Shown here: positions 9,591 to 18,703 of the stretch, one piece after another | Layout of the letters: every line of letters starts with the position of its first letter | Numbering within the stretch: the first letter of the stretch is position 1 | DNA from: Flexivirga endophytica | Lineage (GTDB): Bacteria; Actinomycetota; Actinomycetes; Actinomycetales; Dermatophilaceae | NCBI RefSeq assembly: GCF_014640635.1 | Contig: NZ_BMHI01000005.1 | Location: 558,001 to 622,000 of the forward strand | Reading direction: 5' to 3' | DNA: 64,000 nt | Made by a program: the position numbers and the translations under genes | Notes under the pieces: generated by a model | What the model saw: the letters and a program-made list of their open reading frames with translations, nothing else | Told to the model about the DNA's origin: nothing | Databases searched by the model: none

Positions 9591-10496
9591 TCACTCCGTG
9601 CACAGGTGGCGCTGCAGGAACTCGACCTCGGTCCGCACGGCGACGTCGTGCTCGTCGAGGAACGGTGCGTAGTGCCCGCCTCGCAGCCGGACGAGCTCGC
9701 CGGATGGCGCGTCCGCCGCGGCGCGCAGACCGGGTCCCGGTAGGACCGAGCGGTCGTCGTCGCACACCACGAAGAGCGCAGGGCACGTGATGCGTGCGGC
9801 CTCGCGGCCCGGGCGGAAAGCCATCACACCGAAGGTCGACCGCGCCGCGACGGCCTGCAGCCAGTCCGGGTGCGAGCCTCCCGGATTGAGTGCGGTGTCG
9901 GCGAGCACACCGTCCGGTGTGGTCAGCACCGCCACCTCGCCGGGAGCCCCGCCCAGCGGGATGAGGCGGGCCGGCCGTCCGACAAGGCCGGCGATCACGT
10001 CGACCAAACCACGGCCGGTCATTCGCAACATCGCGACGGGTCGCTGGTAACGCGCGGCGTTGCGGGTGGCAGTAGGCCCGTCGACGTTCGGTGACTGTGC
10101 AATGACCGCGGCGAGCCCGCGGCGTCGGCCGGCAAGACGGACGACATGGCCGGCCGAAGTCGAGAAGCCCCACGCCGCGATCCTTGCCGGGTCCACCTCC
10201 GGCAGGTCCGCGGCGAATCCGATTGCCGCCTCCCAGTCCGCCGCCTGGCCGCGCATGGTCTGGACTTGGCGAGGCATGCCGTCGCTGGCGCCGATCCCAC
10301 GGTGGTCGAATGCCAACACGCTGAAGCCGGCGGCGTGGAACGCCTGACCGAACCGGTCGGTTGCGGGCTCTTTCGTCACTCCGAGTCCGCCGGTCATCAC
10401 CACGCAGGCGCCATTTGACCCGGGATAGTGCCAAGCTGCGAGTTTGGTTCCCGCGCATGAGAATTCGACGCTCATGCGGGTGTCGATGGTGGTCAT
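9591..10496 (-). CDS. Alpha/beta hydrolase
   Basis: 301 residues. Alpha/beta-hydrolase fold of the dienelactone-hydrolase-like or peptidase S15-like group: VLAFDHRGIGASDG after beta-4, WGFSTSAGH at the nucleophile elbow (G-F-S-T-S, the likely Ser about residue 112) and a late RGGHYAPFLDE providing the catalytic His. The ATG overlaps the TGA of the sigma factor gene by four bases (ATGA), so the two are translationally coupled. Substrate unknown; it may act on a compound sensed or exported by the neighbouring genes. Confidence 0.82.
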   Translation of the reverse strand: MTTIDTRMSVEFSCAGTKLAAWHYPGSNGACVVMTGGLGVTKEPATDRFGQAFHAAGFSVLAFDHRGIGASDGMPRQVQTMRGQAADWEAAIGFAADLPEVDPARIAAWGFSTSAGHVVRLAGRRRGLAAVIAQSPNVDGPTATRNAARYQRPVAMLRMTGRGLVDVIAGLVGRPARLIPLGGAPGEVAVLTTPDGVLADTALNPGGSHPDWLQAVAARSTFGVMAFRPGREAARITCPALFVVCDDDRSVLPGPGLRAAADAPSGELVRLRGGHYAPFLDEHDVAVRTEVEFLQRHLCTE

Positions 10497-11413
10497 GATC
10501 GCCTTTCGGACGTTTCCTCGGCAGGACCCCCGGTGGGCTCCTGGATCTCGACGGCTGCGAGGCGCGCAGAGTCGAGCATCAGGTCGATCTCGACGACTCT
10601 GGCGGCGATGACGGTCATTCCCACCACGGCGATGACTCCGTGGGAGGTGCGCGCGATGATGCCTGCGGCTCCGTTGACGAGGCACGGCTCGCACAGTGTG
10701 GCGAACCGCGGCCCGGTTGCTGCCGCTTGCCGCGCGACGTCGGCGGCACCGGTGAGTATCGGTGGCGCGAGCTGCTTTCCCGGTCCGCTGTCGACTCGGA
10801 ACACCACGTCCGGGTCGAGTACGGCGAGCAGTGACTCGAAGTCGCCGGCGCGTGCTGCCGCGAGAAAGGCAGCGACCACCTGGCGTTGTTTGGTCAAGTC
10901 TGGATCGGGCGCGGTTGCGGCGCCCCGGATGCGACGGCGGGCCCGGCTGGCGAGTTGTCGTGCGGCAGGGGACGACCGTCCGACGATCGGAGCGATCTCG
11001 TCATAGGGCAGGGCGAACATGTCGTGCAGCACGAACGCCACTCGCTCATCCGGTTCGAGGCTCTCCAGGACCACGAGCATCGCCATACCGACGGATTCGG
11101 CGAGCAACGTCGCTTGCTCCGGACCGAGCCCTTCGTCAATCGTTACCACCGGTTCGGGTAACCAGGTGCCGATCAGGCTCTCGTGCCGCGCTTTTCGGGA
11201 CCGCAGCATGTCGATACAGACACGCCCCACGATCGTGGTGAGCCAGCCGCCCACATTGTCGATGTCGTTGCTACCTGTGCGGTTGACCCGGATCCACGCG
11301 TCCTGCAGGGCGTCATCCGCTTCGGTGACGGATCCGAGCATCCGGTAGGCAACCGCACGCAATTGCGGCCGGTGATGTTCGAATTCGTCAGTCAGCCAGG
11401 ACAGATCGCGCAT
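10493..11413 (-). CDS. ECF sigma factor with SnoaL-like C-terminal extension (ECF41/SigJ-like)
   Basis: 306 residues. Region 2 spans about residues 10-80 (YRMLGSVTEADDALQDAWIR) and region 4 about 115-170 (LEPDERVAFVLHDMFALPYDEIAPIVGRS). After it, about 130 residues resemble the SnoaL/NTF2-like domain that controls ECF41-type sigma factors in cis instead of an anti-sigma factor. The conserved DGGGK of that domain reads DSGPGK here. The start at 11413 has GGAGGAA eight bases upstream; an ATG at 11437 overlaps the hemerythrin stop but lacks a site. It probably activates its own cluster promoter. Confidence 0.87.
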   Translation of the reverse strand: MRDLSWLTDEFEHHRPQLRAVAYRMLGSVTEADDALQDAWIRVNRTGSNDIDNVGGWLTTIVGRVCIDMLRSRKARHESLIGTWLPEPVVTIDEGLGPEQATLLAESVGMAMLVVLESLEPDERVAFVLHDMFALPYDEIAPIVGRSSPAARQLASRARRRIRGAATAPDPDLTKQRQVVAAFLAAARAGDFESLLAVLDPDVVFRVDSGPGKQLAPPILTGAADVARQAAATGPRFATLCEPCLVNGAAGIIARTSHGVIAVVGMTVIAARVVEIDLMLDSARLAAVEIQEPTGGPAEETSERRS

Positions 11414-11433
11414 CGTCTCGTTCCTCCGGATCG

Positions 11434-12099
11434 TCATCTCAAGTGTCCAGCTTGTCGGTACCTCGGAGCCCAACGACGCCGATAGAGCCATCGGGCCGGC
11501 CGCGGCAGCGTCCGCAGCACCGCTGTGGTCAGCTGATCGGACGCACCGTCGAGCACCCATGGCAAGTAGGCGGCGCCGCCGCGAAGACCGCCGTTCTCGT
11601 GCCGGATCCGCGCTACGAACCCATCCCATCCGGCCTGCCCGAGCGTGCGGTCCAGCAGCGGTAGCGCGCTGTTCTCCTCATGGCGCATGTGCCTGGCGAG
11701 TCCGTCCGCCAGATCCGCCAATTCGTTTATCAGCACGGCATTCTCGCGGCTGGCGAATGCCGCATCCACCGTGTCGAGCAGCGGGTCGATCTGAGCGTGT
11801 TCGCTCTCCATCGCGTCCAGTACGGCGAGGTCGTTGGGGTCCGTGACGGCATCCCGCAGCGGCGGCCAGAGCGCCCGGTCCTCGGCGGTGTGGTGCGTGT
11901 GCAACTGCGCAGTGAACAGCTTCCAGGTGCTGGCGGCCGCAGTGCTCAGGCCGTCGCCGCGGCCTACAGCGTCGATGAGGCGCGAGAGATCTCGGTTGAA
12001 CGCATCGTGTGCGACATACATCATCGTGAAGTCGACGCGCCCCTTGAGCAGCGTGCGCCGGCGCTGCGCCTCGGCGTGTGTCTCGGTGGTCAGTGTCAT
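11434..12099 (-). CDS. Hemerythrin-domain protein
   Basis: 221 residues. Four-helix hemerythrin-like di-iron domain in the first 165 residues, with ligands in VAHDAFNRDL (His about 31), HTHHTAEDRALWP (His and Glu near 67-73), ESEHAQID and HMRHEENSALP. The C-terminal region is Arg-rich (LYRRRWAPRYRQ). Such proteins sense or bind oxygen, nitric oxide or oxidants. GGAG precedes the ATG. It lies between an exporter and a sigma factor on the same strand with short gaps, so a stress-response operon is inferred. Confidence 0.85.
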   Translation of the reverse strand: MTLTTETHAEAQRRRTLLKGRVDFTMMYVAHDAFNRDLSRLIDAVGRGDGLSTAAASTWKLFTAQLHTHHTAEDRALWPPLRDAVTDPNDLAVLDAMESEHAQIDPLLDTVDAAFASRENAVLINELADLADGLARHMRHEENSALPLLDRTLGQAGWDGFVARIRHENGGLRGGAAYLPWVLDGASDQLTTAVLRTLPRPARWLYRRRWAPRYRQAGHLR

Positions 12100-12127
12100 G
12101 TCCTGCTCCTTCGTACTGGGGGGGGAA

Positions 12128-13612
12128 TCAGTGGGCGGAGGTCACGGCACGTCGGGCGGGGTGATTCTCGGGGGTCTCTGCGGCGCCTTGTTCACCACGG
12201 TTGTTGGTGGTGCGGACGGCCACGACAGCAGCCGCGAGGAGGAAGACAGCTGCGGCCGCGAGGGCGCGCTGGAAGCCGGCGGTGGCCGCGTAGGACGCGG
12301 GAGCGTGGCCGGCGAGCAGATCGTTGGTGCGGGCGGTGGCGACTGCGCTGAAGACGGCGAGCCCGAGAGCGCCGCCGACCTGTTGCGCGGAGTTGACCAG
12401 TGCTGCCGCGAGTCCGGCGAGTCGTGGCGGGACGCCGGCGTTGGCTGCGGTCGTCGCACCGACGAAGACGCCGCCGATGCCGAGGGAGACCACCATGAGC
12501 CCGGGCAGGAGGTCTGTCAGGTAGCGGCCGTCGACGGGGATGCGGGACAACAGGAACAACCCGGTTGCCGTGATCAGTGCGCCGCCGGTGATGACCGGCC
12601 GAGTGCCGATCCGGTTGATGAGTGCGGTGCCGAGGCCGGCCGAGATGCCGACGCCGACGGTCAGTGGCAGGTAGGACGCTCCGGTTTCGATCGCGGAGTA
12701 GCCAAGAACGTTCTGCATGTAGAGGGTCAAGAAGAAGAACATGGTGACGAAGCCACCGACGCCGATCAGTTGCGCCAGATTGGCCGCTGCCAGTCCCCGG
12801 ATGCGGAAGACGTTCAGTGGAATGAGCGGGCGATCCGTTCGCAACTCGACCAGCACGAAAGCGCTCAGCAGCGCTGCCGCACCGGCGAGCTCGGCGACCG
12901 TCCAGCTCGTGCCCCAGCCCCGACCCGGAGCCTCGATCAGGCCATGGACGAGCAGCGCCATGCCGCCGGTGACAAGCACGGAGCCCGGTAGGTCGAGGTC
13001 GCGCGATGGTGCACGCTGGGTCTCACCGGGGATGAGTGCATAGATGCCGACGAGGAGTATGGCGCTGATCGGCGGATTCACGTAGAGGACCCAGCGCCAG
13101 CCAGGGCCTTGCGTCAGCACGCCGCCCAGGAAGACCCCTGCTGCCGAGGCGAGGCCGCCGACCCCACCCCAGACACCGAGTGCCTTGGTCCGGTCCGAGC
13201 CCGTGCTGAAGCTGGTTGTCAGCAGCGAGAGCGCGGTCGGCATCATCAGCGCCGCGCCGGCGCCCTGCACGAGCCGGGCGCCGACGAGAACCGCAGCGGA
13301 TCCTGCGAGGCCGCCCGCGAGCGAGGCCAGTCCGAAGATCACGGTGCCGGTCACCAAGACCCGGCGGCGACCGATGAGGTCACCGGCGCGCCCGCCCAGC
13401 AGCATCAGCCCGCCGTACGTCAGCAGATAGGCGCTCAGCACCCACTGCAGGTTCTGGACGCTGAAATCGAGGTCGTCGCGGATGTGGGGAAGGGCGATGT
13501 TGACGATGGATGCGTCGACAAAGTCCATGAAGCCGATCGAGGCGAGCAACAGCAGGGTGAGGCGGCCACGACGGGTCGCCAGGAACGATGACTCGGCGGG
13601 CGTGGATGTCAT
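12128..13612 (-). CDS. DHA2-family MFS multidrug exporter
   Basis: 494 residues, about 14 predicted membrane helices, as expected for the EmrB/QacA (DHA2) group. Motif C-like and motif A elements are visible: GGRAGDLIGRRRVLVTG near residue 75 and LVQGAGAALMMPTAL near 115. It starts MTSTPAESSFLATRRGRLTL, with GGGAGG upstream. It is the first gene of a minus-strand run with the hemerythrin protein, sigma factor and hydrolase. Substrates unknown. It is a different sequence from the other DHA2 exporter at 43346. Confidence 0.9.
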   Translation of the reverse strand: MTSTPAESSFLATRRGRLTLLLLASIGFMDFVDASIVNIALPHIRDDLDFSVQNLQWVLSAYLLTYGGLMLLGGRAGDLIGRRRVLVTGTVIFGLASLAGGLAGSAAVLVGARLVQGAGAALMMPTALSLLTTSFSTGSDRTKALGVWGGVGGLASAAGVFLGGVLTQGPGWRWVLYVNPPISAILLVGIYALIPGETQRAPSRDLDLPGSVLVTGGMALLVHGLIEAPGRGWGTSWTVAELAGAAALLSAFVLVELRTDRPLIPLNVFRIRGLAAANLAQLIGVGGFVTMFFFLTLYMQNVLGYSAIETGASYLPLTVGVGISAGLGTALINRIGTRPVITGGALITATGLFLLSRIPVDGRYLTDLLPGLMVVSLGIGGVFVGATTAANAGVPPRLAGLAAALVNSAQQVGGALGLAVFSAVATARTNDLLAGHAPASYAATAGFQRALAAAAVFLLAAAVVAVRTTNNRGEQGAAETPENHPARRAVTSAH

Positions 13613-13829
13613 GCGGATTAACCTCCCGGAAGTGTGTGTGGTCCGCCGAGTGCCCGTGCCATCGCGACACGACCGGCGGATTCACTGCACTGTCGGATGG
13701 GAGCGGACAAATGTGACAAGGGGAGTCGGGCTACGTGTGATTGGATTCGAACTCGAGGATCTGGCGACGCCGACGACGATGAGAAGGAGTCCGTCGGCTG
13801 CGCCGACAACGACGACAAGGAGCAGCACC

Positions 13830-14006
13830 ATGGCGTACTGGTACAACGTCGACAACAGCAAGGTCGAGCAGGACGGCGAGACCGACCCCAAGGCCAACCT
13901 GTTGGGGCCGTTCGAGACCGAGGACGAAGCCCGCAACGCGCTGGAGCACGCAGCCGAGCAGACCGCCGCCTGGGACAAGTCCGACAAGGAGTGGAACGAC
14001 GACTGA
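13830..14006 (+). CDS. Small conserved actinobacterial protein
   Basis: 58 residues, acidic: MAYWYNVDNSKVEQDGETD at the start and an Ala/Glu-rich helix near the end (EDEARNALEHAAEQTAAW). AAGGAG is seven bases before the ATG. The family is widespread in actinobacteria, sometimes mislabelled as methionine aminopeptidase, and has no established function. The downstream MFS reading frame starts within about 30 bases of this stop. Confidence 0.75.
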   Translation: MAYWYNVDNSKVEQDGETDPKANLLGPFETEDEARNALEHAAEQTAAWDKSDKEWNDD

Positions 14007-14037
14007 CGACCTCGTCGCAGGGCGCCGCCCGTCGGCC

Positions 14038-15243
14038 CTGGCGCCCTATCGCGCTCTCCTCGCCACCCCGGAGGCGGGACGCTTCCTCTTCGGGTCGCTG
14101 GTCGCCCGTCTCGGTGGCGCGATGTTCGGTGTCGCAGTCGTCGCGATGGTCGCCGGCCGACGGGACTCCTACTCGCTGGCCGGAGGCGTCTCGGCTGCCG
14201 GCCTGATCATGCTGGCGATCACCGCGGCCGGGGTCGGTCGGCTGGTGGACCGTTTCGGACAGCGTCGGGTGACGCTGCCCCTCGCGCTGTGGGGCGTCAC
14301 GTGGGACGCCGTGCTGGTGATCGCGTCCATGTCAGGGGCGCCGGCATGGACGCTGTTCGTCGCCTACCCGATGGCCGCGATCGTGGCTGCACCCGATGCG
14401 ATGAGCCGCGCCCGCTGGGCCTATCTCTTGCAAGGACAACCTGATCGGTTGCACACCGCTATGTCGCTGGAGCAGGTGCTCGACGAGTTCTCGTTCGTCG
14501 TCGGGCCGGCCGTCGCGGTGCTGCTGGCGACCACGGTGACGCCCGAGGCGGGCTTCATCGCCGCGTCCGTCCTGTATGCCGTGGGGTCGCTGCTATTCGT
14601 CAGCGCGCGCTCCACCGAGCCGCCGGTGCACCCGGCCGACGAGGGCGGAGTGCAGAGCGTCGTGCGGAACGCCCCGATTCTGGTCGTCGCCCTGATCATG
14701 GTCCTGACCGGCGGCATACTCGGCGCCAACGACGTTGTCACGCTGGCGTTCTCGGCCGAGCAAGGGCACAAGAACCTCGCCGGGCTGATCCTCGCGGTGT
14801 TCGCGCTGGGATCCGGCGCCGCGGCGATTGTCTACGGCGCCAAGGCCATGAAGGGTTCATTGTCGCGAGCGCTGCTGATCGGCACGATCGCGATGTGTGT
14901 CCTGGAGGCGCCGATCCTGTTGGTCGACAACCTCGTTGCGCTCACGGTGGTGCTGCTGATCGCCGGTGGTGCGACAGCTCCCACCTTGATCACCTCGATG
15001 AAGCTGGCGCAGACGCTGGTACGTCCCGGGCAGGTCAACGAGTCCATGGGCGTCGTGTTCACCGGGCTGCTCATCGGGGTCGCGGCAGGCTCCGCACTCA
15101 GTGGCGCGGTCGTGGAGCACTGGGGTGCGCACGCAGGCTACTTCGTCCCCGTGGGATCAGGGCTTGGCGCAATCCTGTTGGCTGCACTGGCTTTTCGCCT
15201 GCTGCGGCGCACGTCCGCCGCGGCGGTTCAGCTCTCGGTCTGA
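14038..15243 (+). CDS. MFS transporter with uncertain start
   Basis: About 401 residues if begun at the CTG at 14038. Twelve hydrophobic segments, related to the MFS at 60557-61750 in this window (shared N-terminal pattern R..LFGSL.AR and VDRFGQRRV versus LDRLGLRRV). The first ATG in frame (14122) would cut off conserved residues beginning APYRALLATPEAGRFLFGSL, yet no ATG, GTG or TTG exists upstream in this frame for hundreds of bases. A CTG or other rare start, or a sequencing/indel problem near 14010, would explain it. The 3' end overlaps the convergent LacI gene by 16 bp. Substrate unknown. Confidence 0.75.
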   Translation: MAPYRALLATPEAGRFLFGSLVARLGGAMFGVAVVAMVAGRRDSYSLAGGVSAAGLIMLAITAAGVGRLVDRFGQRRVTLPLALWGVTWDAVLVIASMSGAPAWTLFVAYPMAAIVAAPDAMSRARWAYLLQGQPDRLHTAMSLEQVLDEFSFVVGPAVAVLLATTVTPEAGFIAASVLYAVGSLLFVSARSTEPPVHPADEGGVQSVVRNAPILVVALIMVLTGGILGANDVVTLAFSAEQGHKNLAGLILAVFALGSGAAAIVYGAKAMKGSLSRALLIGTIAMCVLEAPILLVDNLVALTVVLLIAGGATAPTLITSMKLAQTLVRPGQVNESMGVVFTGLLIGVAAGSALSGAVVEHWGAHAGYFVPVGSGLGAILLAALAFRLLRRTSAAAVQLSV

Positions 15244-16244
15244 GGCATCAACGGGCCGGTCGTCTTGCGGACGATCAGGTGCGTCTCGAGCTGGAACGGG
15301 TGCGAGAACGCATCCGGGTCATCGGCGAGCGTGAGCACTCGCTCCACCGCGACCTTCCCCATCTCCACGAGCGGCTGATAGACCGTCGTCAGCGGGATCG
15401 GCGCCCACCGGGCCATCAGTGTGTCGTCGAATCCGACCACGGACAGGTCGCGCGGGACCGTCATACCGCGTTCCATCGCCGCACGTAGTGCGCCGAGGGC
15501 GCTGGCGTCGCTCGAGGCGAAGATCGCCGTCGGCGGGTCCGGCAGGGCCAGTAGGTCGTGCGCGGCGCGGAGGCTGGGCTCGACGGCATACACATCACCG
15601 AGCACGAGATCCGGGTCGAACGCGATCCCCGCGTCGATCAGAGCGCTGGTGTAGCCGTGCAGACGCTCGCGACCCGGCTGCGATGCCGGCGGCCCGCCCA
15701 GGAAGCCGATCCGTCGGTGGCCGAGGCCGAGCAGGTGCTCGGTGGCCTCGCGGCCGCCGGCCCAGTTGGTGGCCGAGATCGTGACCGTCGAGCTGGTCGT
15801 CGTGCCGATCGGGTCGATCACGACGAGGGCGATCCCGGCCTCCGCACACCACTGCAGTTCGCGGTCGGTCAGGGGAGTCGTGACCGTCACCAGCGCGCCG
15901 ATGCCGCGGGCGGCCACCTCGTCGAACCATCGTTTGGTGAGGCCGCGGGCCGGGTCGTCGTCCAGGATGCGTTCGACGATCAGCGACTGCCCGAGGCGTA
16001 CGGCGGCCTCCGTCGCGCCGCTGAGCACCGACAGTGAGTAAGGGCTGATCAGGTCGTCGAAGAGGATCAGCACGGAGTTCGCTCGCTGTCGCGCGCGGCG
16101 CCGCGCGCTGTACCCGAGGTTCGCAGCCGACCGCAGCACGCGTTCCTGGGTCTTTGGGCTCACGTCGGGCCGGCCGTTGAGCACCTTGGAGGCGGTCGAC
16201 ATGGATACGCCGGCGTCATCGGCGACCGCTCGCAGCGTCGTCAT
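15228..16244 (-). CDS. LacI-family regulator of the xylan/xylose locus
   Basis: 338 residues. N-terminal helix-turn-helix MTTLRAVADDAGVSMSTASKVLNG, with the LacI hinge region near 45-60, then a periplasmic-binding-like sugar domain ending VVGFDDTLMARWAPIPLTTVYQP. It is divergent from the ABC operon; the 132 bp between the genes hold a good palindromic operator. In streptomycetes the equivalent gene beside bxlEFGA is BxlR, a xylobiose-responsive repressor. That specificity is inferred from context. Confidence 0.88.
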   Translation of the reverse strand: MTTLRAVADDAGVSMSTASKVLNGRPDVSPKTQERVLRSAANLGYSARRRARQRANSVLILFDDLISPYSLSVLSGATEAAVRLGQSLIVERILDDDPARGLTKRWFDEVAARGIGALVTVTTPLTDRELQWCAEAGIALVVIDPIGTTTSSTVTISATNWAGGREATEHLLGLGHRRIGFLGGPPASQPGRERLHGYTSALIDAGIAFDPDLVLGDVYAVEPSLRAAHDLLALPDPPTAIFASSDASALGALRAAMERGMTVPRDLSVVGFDDTLMARWAPIPLTTVYQPLVEMGKVAVERVLTLADDPDAFSHPFQLETHLIVRKTTGPLMPQTES

Positions 16245-16332
16245 GTCTCGCCTCGATCGATGCTCATGTCGCTCCTTCTTTTTGCCTGGAACTGCTTGAC
16301 CGGTGGCCGGGCCGGAATTACATTAACCCAAA

Positions 16333-16355
16333 TCGAAACATTTCCGAAAGTTTCG
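16333..16355. promoter_or_regulatory. LacI-type operator pair
   Basis: CGAAAGTTTCG (16345-16355) is a perfect odd palindrome. An imperfect copy, CGAAACATTTCCG (16334-16346), overlaps its left side. The pair lies 22-44 bases upstream of the binding-protein ATG, where a repressor bound here would block the operon. The sequence class (CGAA...TTCG) fits LacI-family xylan regulators of actinobacteria. Confidence 0.65.
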
Positions 16356-16376
16356 CACTGTCACTGAGGAGCCTCC

Positions 16377-17684
16377 ATGTCCGTGTCTCGTCGTCAGCTT
16401 CTGATGGGTGCGGTGGCGTCCGCGCCGCTGTTCGCCCTGACCGCCTGCGGAAGCGGCGGGGGAAGGGATGGCGCGGGTGGCGGCGGCGGAGGATTGTCCG
16501 CGTGGGCGCTGACGGGCGGCCCCGAGAAGGTCTTCCGATCCACCTTCGCGAGGTGGAACAAGGACAACCCGGACCACAAGTTCAAGGTGCAGTACTTCGC
16601 GAACGACGCCTACAAGCAGAAGATCCGCACCTCCGTCGGGTCGGGCAACGGCCCCACGCTCATCTACTCCTGGGCCGGCGGCACGCTGAAGGACTACGTC
16701 GCCAGCAAGGACGTCGTCGACATCACCGACAAGATCCCGACCCTCACCAAGCGCGCCCTCCCCGCGGTGCTCGACGTCGGCAAGGTCGACGGCAAGGTCT
16801 ATGCCGTCCCGATCAACAACTCCCAGCCGGTGCTCTTCTACTACAACAAGAAGCTCTTCAAGCAGGCCGGCGTCGAGGTGCCGAAGACCTTCGGCGACCT
16901 GCTCGCGGCGGTCAAGACGTTCAAGTCCAAGGGGATCCTGCCGATCGCGCTGGCCGGGCAGAGCCAGTGGCCGGAGCTGATGTGGATCGAGTACCTCGTG
17001 GACCGGATGGGTGGTCCGGAGCCGTTCAAGAAGGCATTCGAGCAGAAGAAGGGCGCCTGGTCCGATCCGGCCTTCAAGAAGGCGTTCGGCAAGCTGAAGG
17101 AGCTCATCGACGCCGGCGCGTTCGGCGACAAGTTCGGCTCGGTCGTCGCCGACAACAATGCCGACGCGGCGCTGGTCTACACCGACAAGGCAGCGATGCT
17201 GCTGCAGGGCAGCTGGGTCTACACCACCTTCACCAACGACGCCGCGAAGTGGTTCAAGGCCGGCAACCTCGGCTGGTTCGACTTCCCCTCGATCGAGGGT
17301 GGCACCGGTGACAAGAGCAACGTCTACGGCAACCCGTCCAACTACTTCTCGGTCTCCTCCAAGGCGTCCAAGGAGGACCAGGACCGGGCGGCGAAGTTCC
17401 TCGACAAGTACAACCTCAGCGACAGCGCCTGCCAGGAGCTCATCGACATGGGCCTGGTGCCCGCTGTCCAGAACATCGAGGGCAAGCTGGCGGCCAGCAA
17501 GGACAAAGACTTCCTGCAGTACACCTACGACCAGACCAAGAACGCCAAGAGCTTCCAGTTGTCCTGGGACCAGGCACTGTCCGACAAGCAGGCGCAGACC
17601 ATTCTGACGAAGCTGTCGGCGTTCTTCCTGGGCAAGGCCTCCGCGGATGACTTCATCTCGGCGATGAACGGCACGATCAAATGA
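16377..17684 (+). CDS. Sugar ABC transporter substrate-binding lipoprotein (xylo-oligosaccharide type)
   Basis: 435 residues. Signal MSVSRRQLLMGAVASA with a twin-arginine-like SRRQLLM and a lipobox LTAC (Cys about residue 24), then a Gly-rich linker. The mature part is a family-1 extracellular sugar-binding protein (GNGPTLIYSWAGGTLKDYV; VYAVPINNSQPVLFYYNKKLFKQAGVEVPKTF in pieces). GAGGAG precedes the ATG. First gene of a tight operon with two permeases and GH3/xylose genes, which suggests xylobiose or xylo-oligosaccharides as ligand. Codons are strongly optimised (AAG, TTC, TAC), hinting at high expression. Confidence 0.9.
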   Translation: MSVSRRQLLMGAVASAPLFALTACGSGGGRDGAGGGGGGLSAWALTGGPEKVFRSTFARWNKDNPDHKFKVQYFANDAYKQKIRTSVGSGNGPTLIYSWAGGTLKDYVASKDVVDITDKIPTLTKRALPAVLDVGKVDGKVYAVPINNSQPVLFYYNKKLFKQAGVEVPKTFGDLLAAVKTFKSKGILPIALAGQSQWPELMWIEYLVDRMGGPEPFKKAFEQKKGAWSDPAFKKAFGKLKELIDAGAFGDKFGSVVADNNADAALVYTDKAAMLLQGSWVYTTFTNDAAKWFKAGNLGWFDFPSIEGGTGDKSNVYGNPSNYFSVSSKASKEDQDRAAKFLDKYNLSDSACQELIDMGLVPAVQNIEGKLAASKDKDFLQYTYDQTKNAKSFQLSWDQALSDKQAQTILTKLSAFFLGKASADDFISAMNGTIK

Positions 17685-18703
17685 GTTCGGACGGGACTGC
17701 TGCAGCTGCGGCGGACCGTCCGACCTCGTCAGGCGCCGAGGTGCTGCTGCGCAAGAAGGAACCGCTGCCGGATGCTGATCCGAGCGGACCGGGATCACCG
17801 CGGAGATCGATCAGTGCCTCGTCCCCCAAGGCGAGTCGTAAGGGACCGAGCCTGTGGATGCTGGCGCCGGCGGTCGCGTTCTTCGCGGCCTTCGGGCTGG
17901 TGCCCCTGCTCGGCACCGTGGTCCTGTCCTTCTGCGATTGGAACGGACTGGGCAGCCCGACCTTCTCGGGTCTGGACAACTGGACGTCGGTCCTGAAGGA
18001 CGGCAGCACCTATCACGCGCTGTGGCTGACGGTCCTGATGTGTGTGGGGACGTTCGTCGTGCAGTTCCCGATCAGTTTGCTGCTCGGTGTCTTCATGGCC
18101 GGCCAGCAGCGTTATCGGGCAGTGATGTCAGTGCTCTACTTCCTGCCGCTGCTGTTCTCGGCCGCAGCCATCGGTATTGCGTTCAAGAACCTGCTGGACC
18201 CCAATTTCGGTGTCTCGAACGCGCTGCATCTCGGTCTGCTGCAACAGGATTGGCTGGGTTCGCCGACACTGGCGTTCTGGGTGATCATCGCGGTGGTGTC
18301 GTGGTGTTTCATCCCGTTCCACTCGCTGCTCTATCAGGCCGGTGCGCGACAGATCCCGAAGTCGCTCTACGAGGCTGCGCAACTGGACGGCGCGGGCCGG
18401 GTCCGGTGCTTCTTCAGCATCACCCTGCCGCAGTTGAAATACACCATGGTCACCAGCACGACGCTGATGATCGTCGGCGCCCTGACGGCGTTCGATCTGA
18501 TCTACGTGATGACCAATGGTGGCCCGGGTGATGCGACGCGCATCCTGCCCGTCGACATGTACCTCGATGGATTCAAGAGCAACCAGATGGGTGTGGCGAG
18601 TGTGGTCGCCGTGATCCTGATCGGTCTTGCACTGTCGTTCGCGCTGCTGCTGAACAAGCTGAGCGGTTCGGATCGCATGGAGAGCCAGATGGAGGGAATG
18701 TGA
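17681..18703 (+). CDS. Sugar ABC transporter permease, MalF-type
   Basis: 340 residues. Six membrane segments after a roughly 50-residue cytoplasmic N-terminus rich in Ser/Pro/Arg. The EAA loop reads YEAAQLDGAGRVRCFFSITLPQL in pieces, the contact site for the ATPase. The ATG overlaps the binding-protein stop by four bases (ATGA). The operon encodes no ATP-binding subunit, so a shared MsiK-type ATPase is expected from elsewhere in the genome. Confidence 0.9.
   Translation: MSSDGTAAAAADRPTSSGAEVLLRKKEPLPDADPSGPGSPRRSISASSPKASRKGPSLWMLAPAVAFFAAFGLVPLLGTVVLSFCDWNGLGSPTFSGLDNWTSVLKDGSTYHALWLTVLMCVGTFVVQFPISLLLGVFMAGQQRYRAVMSVLYFLPLLFSAAAIGIAFKNLLDPNFGVSNALHLGLLQQDWLGSPTLAFWVIIAVVSWCFIPFHSLLYQAGARQIPKSLYEAAQLDGAGRVRCFFSITLPQLKYTMVTSTTLMIVGALTAFDLIYVMTNGGPGDATRILPVDMYLDGFKSNQMGVASVVAVILIGLALSFALLLNKLSGSDRMESQMEGM

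Noticed and set aside
13741-13760. TTCGA stretch resembling a tRNA T-loop
   Set aside because: No acceptor or anticodon stems can be folded around it; I found no tRNA anywhere in the window.
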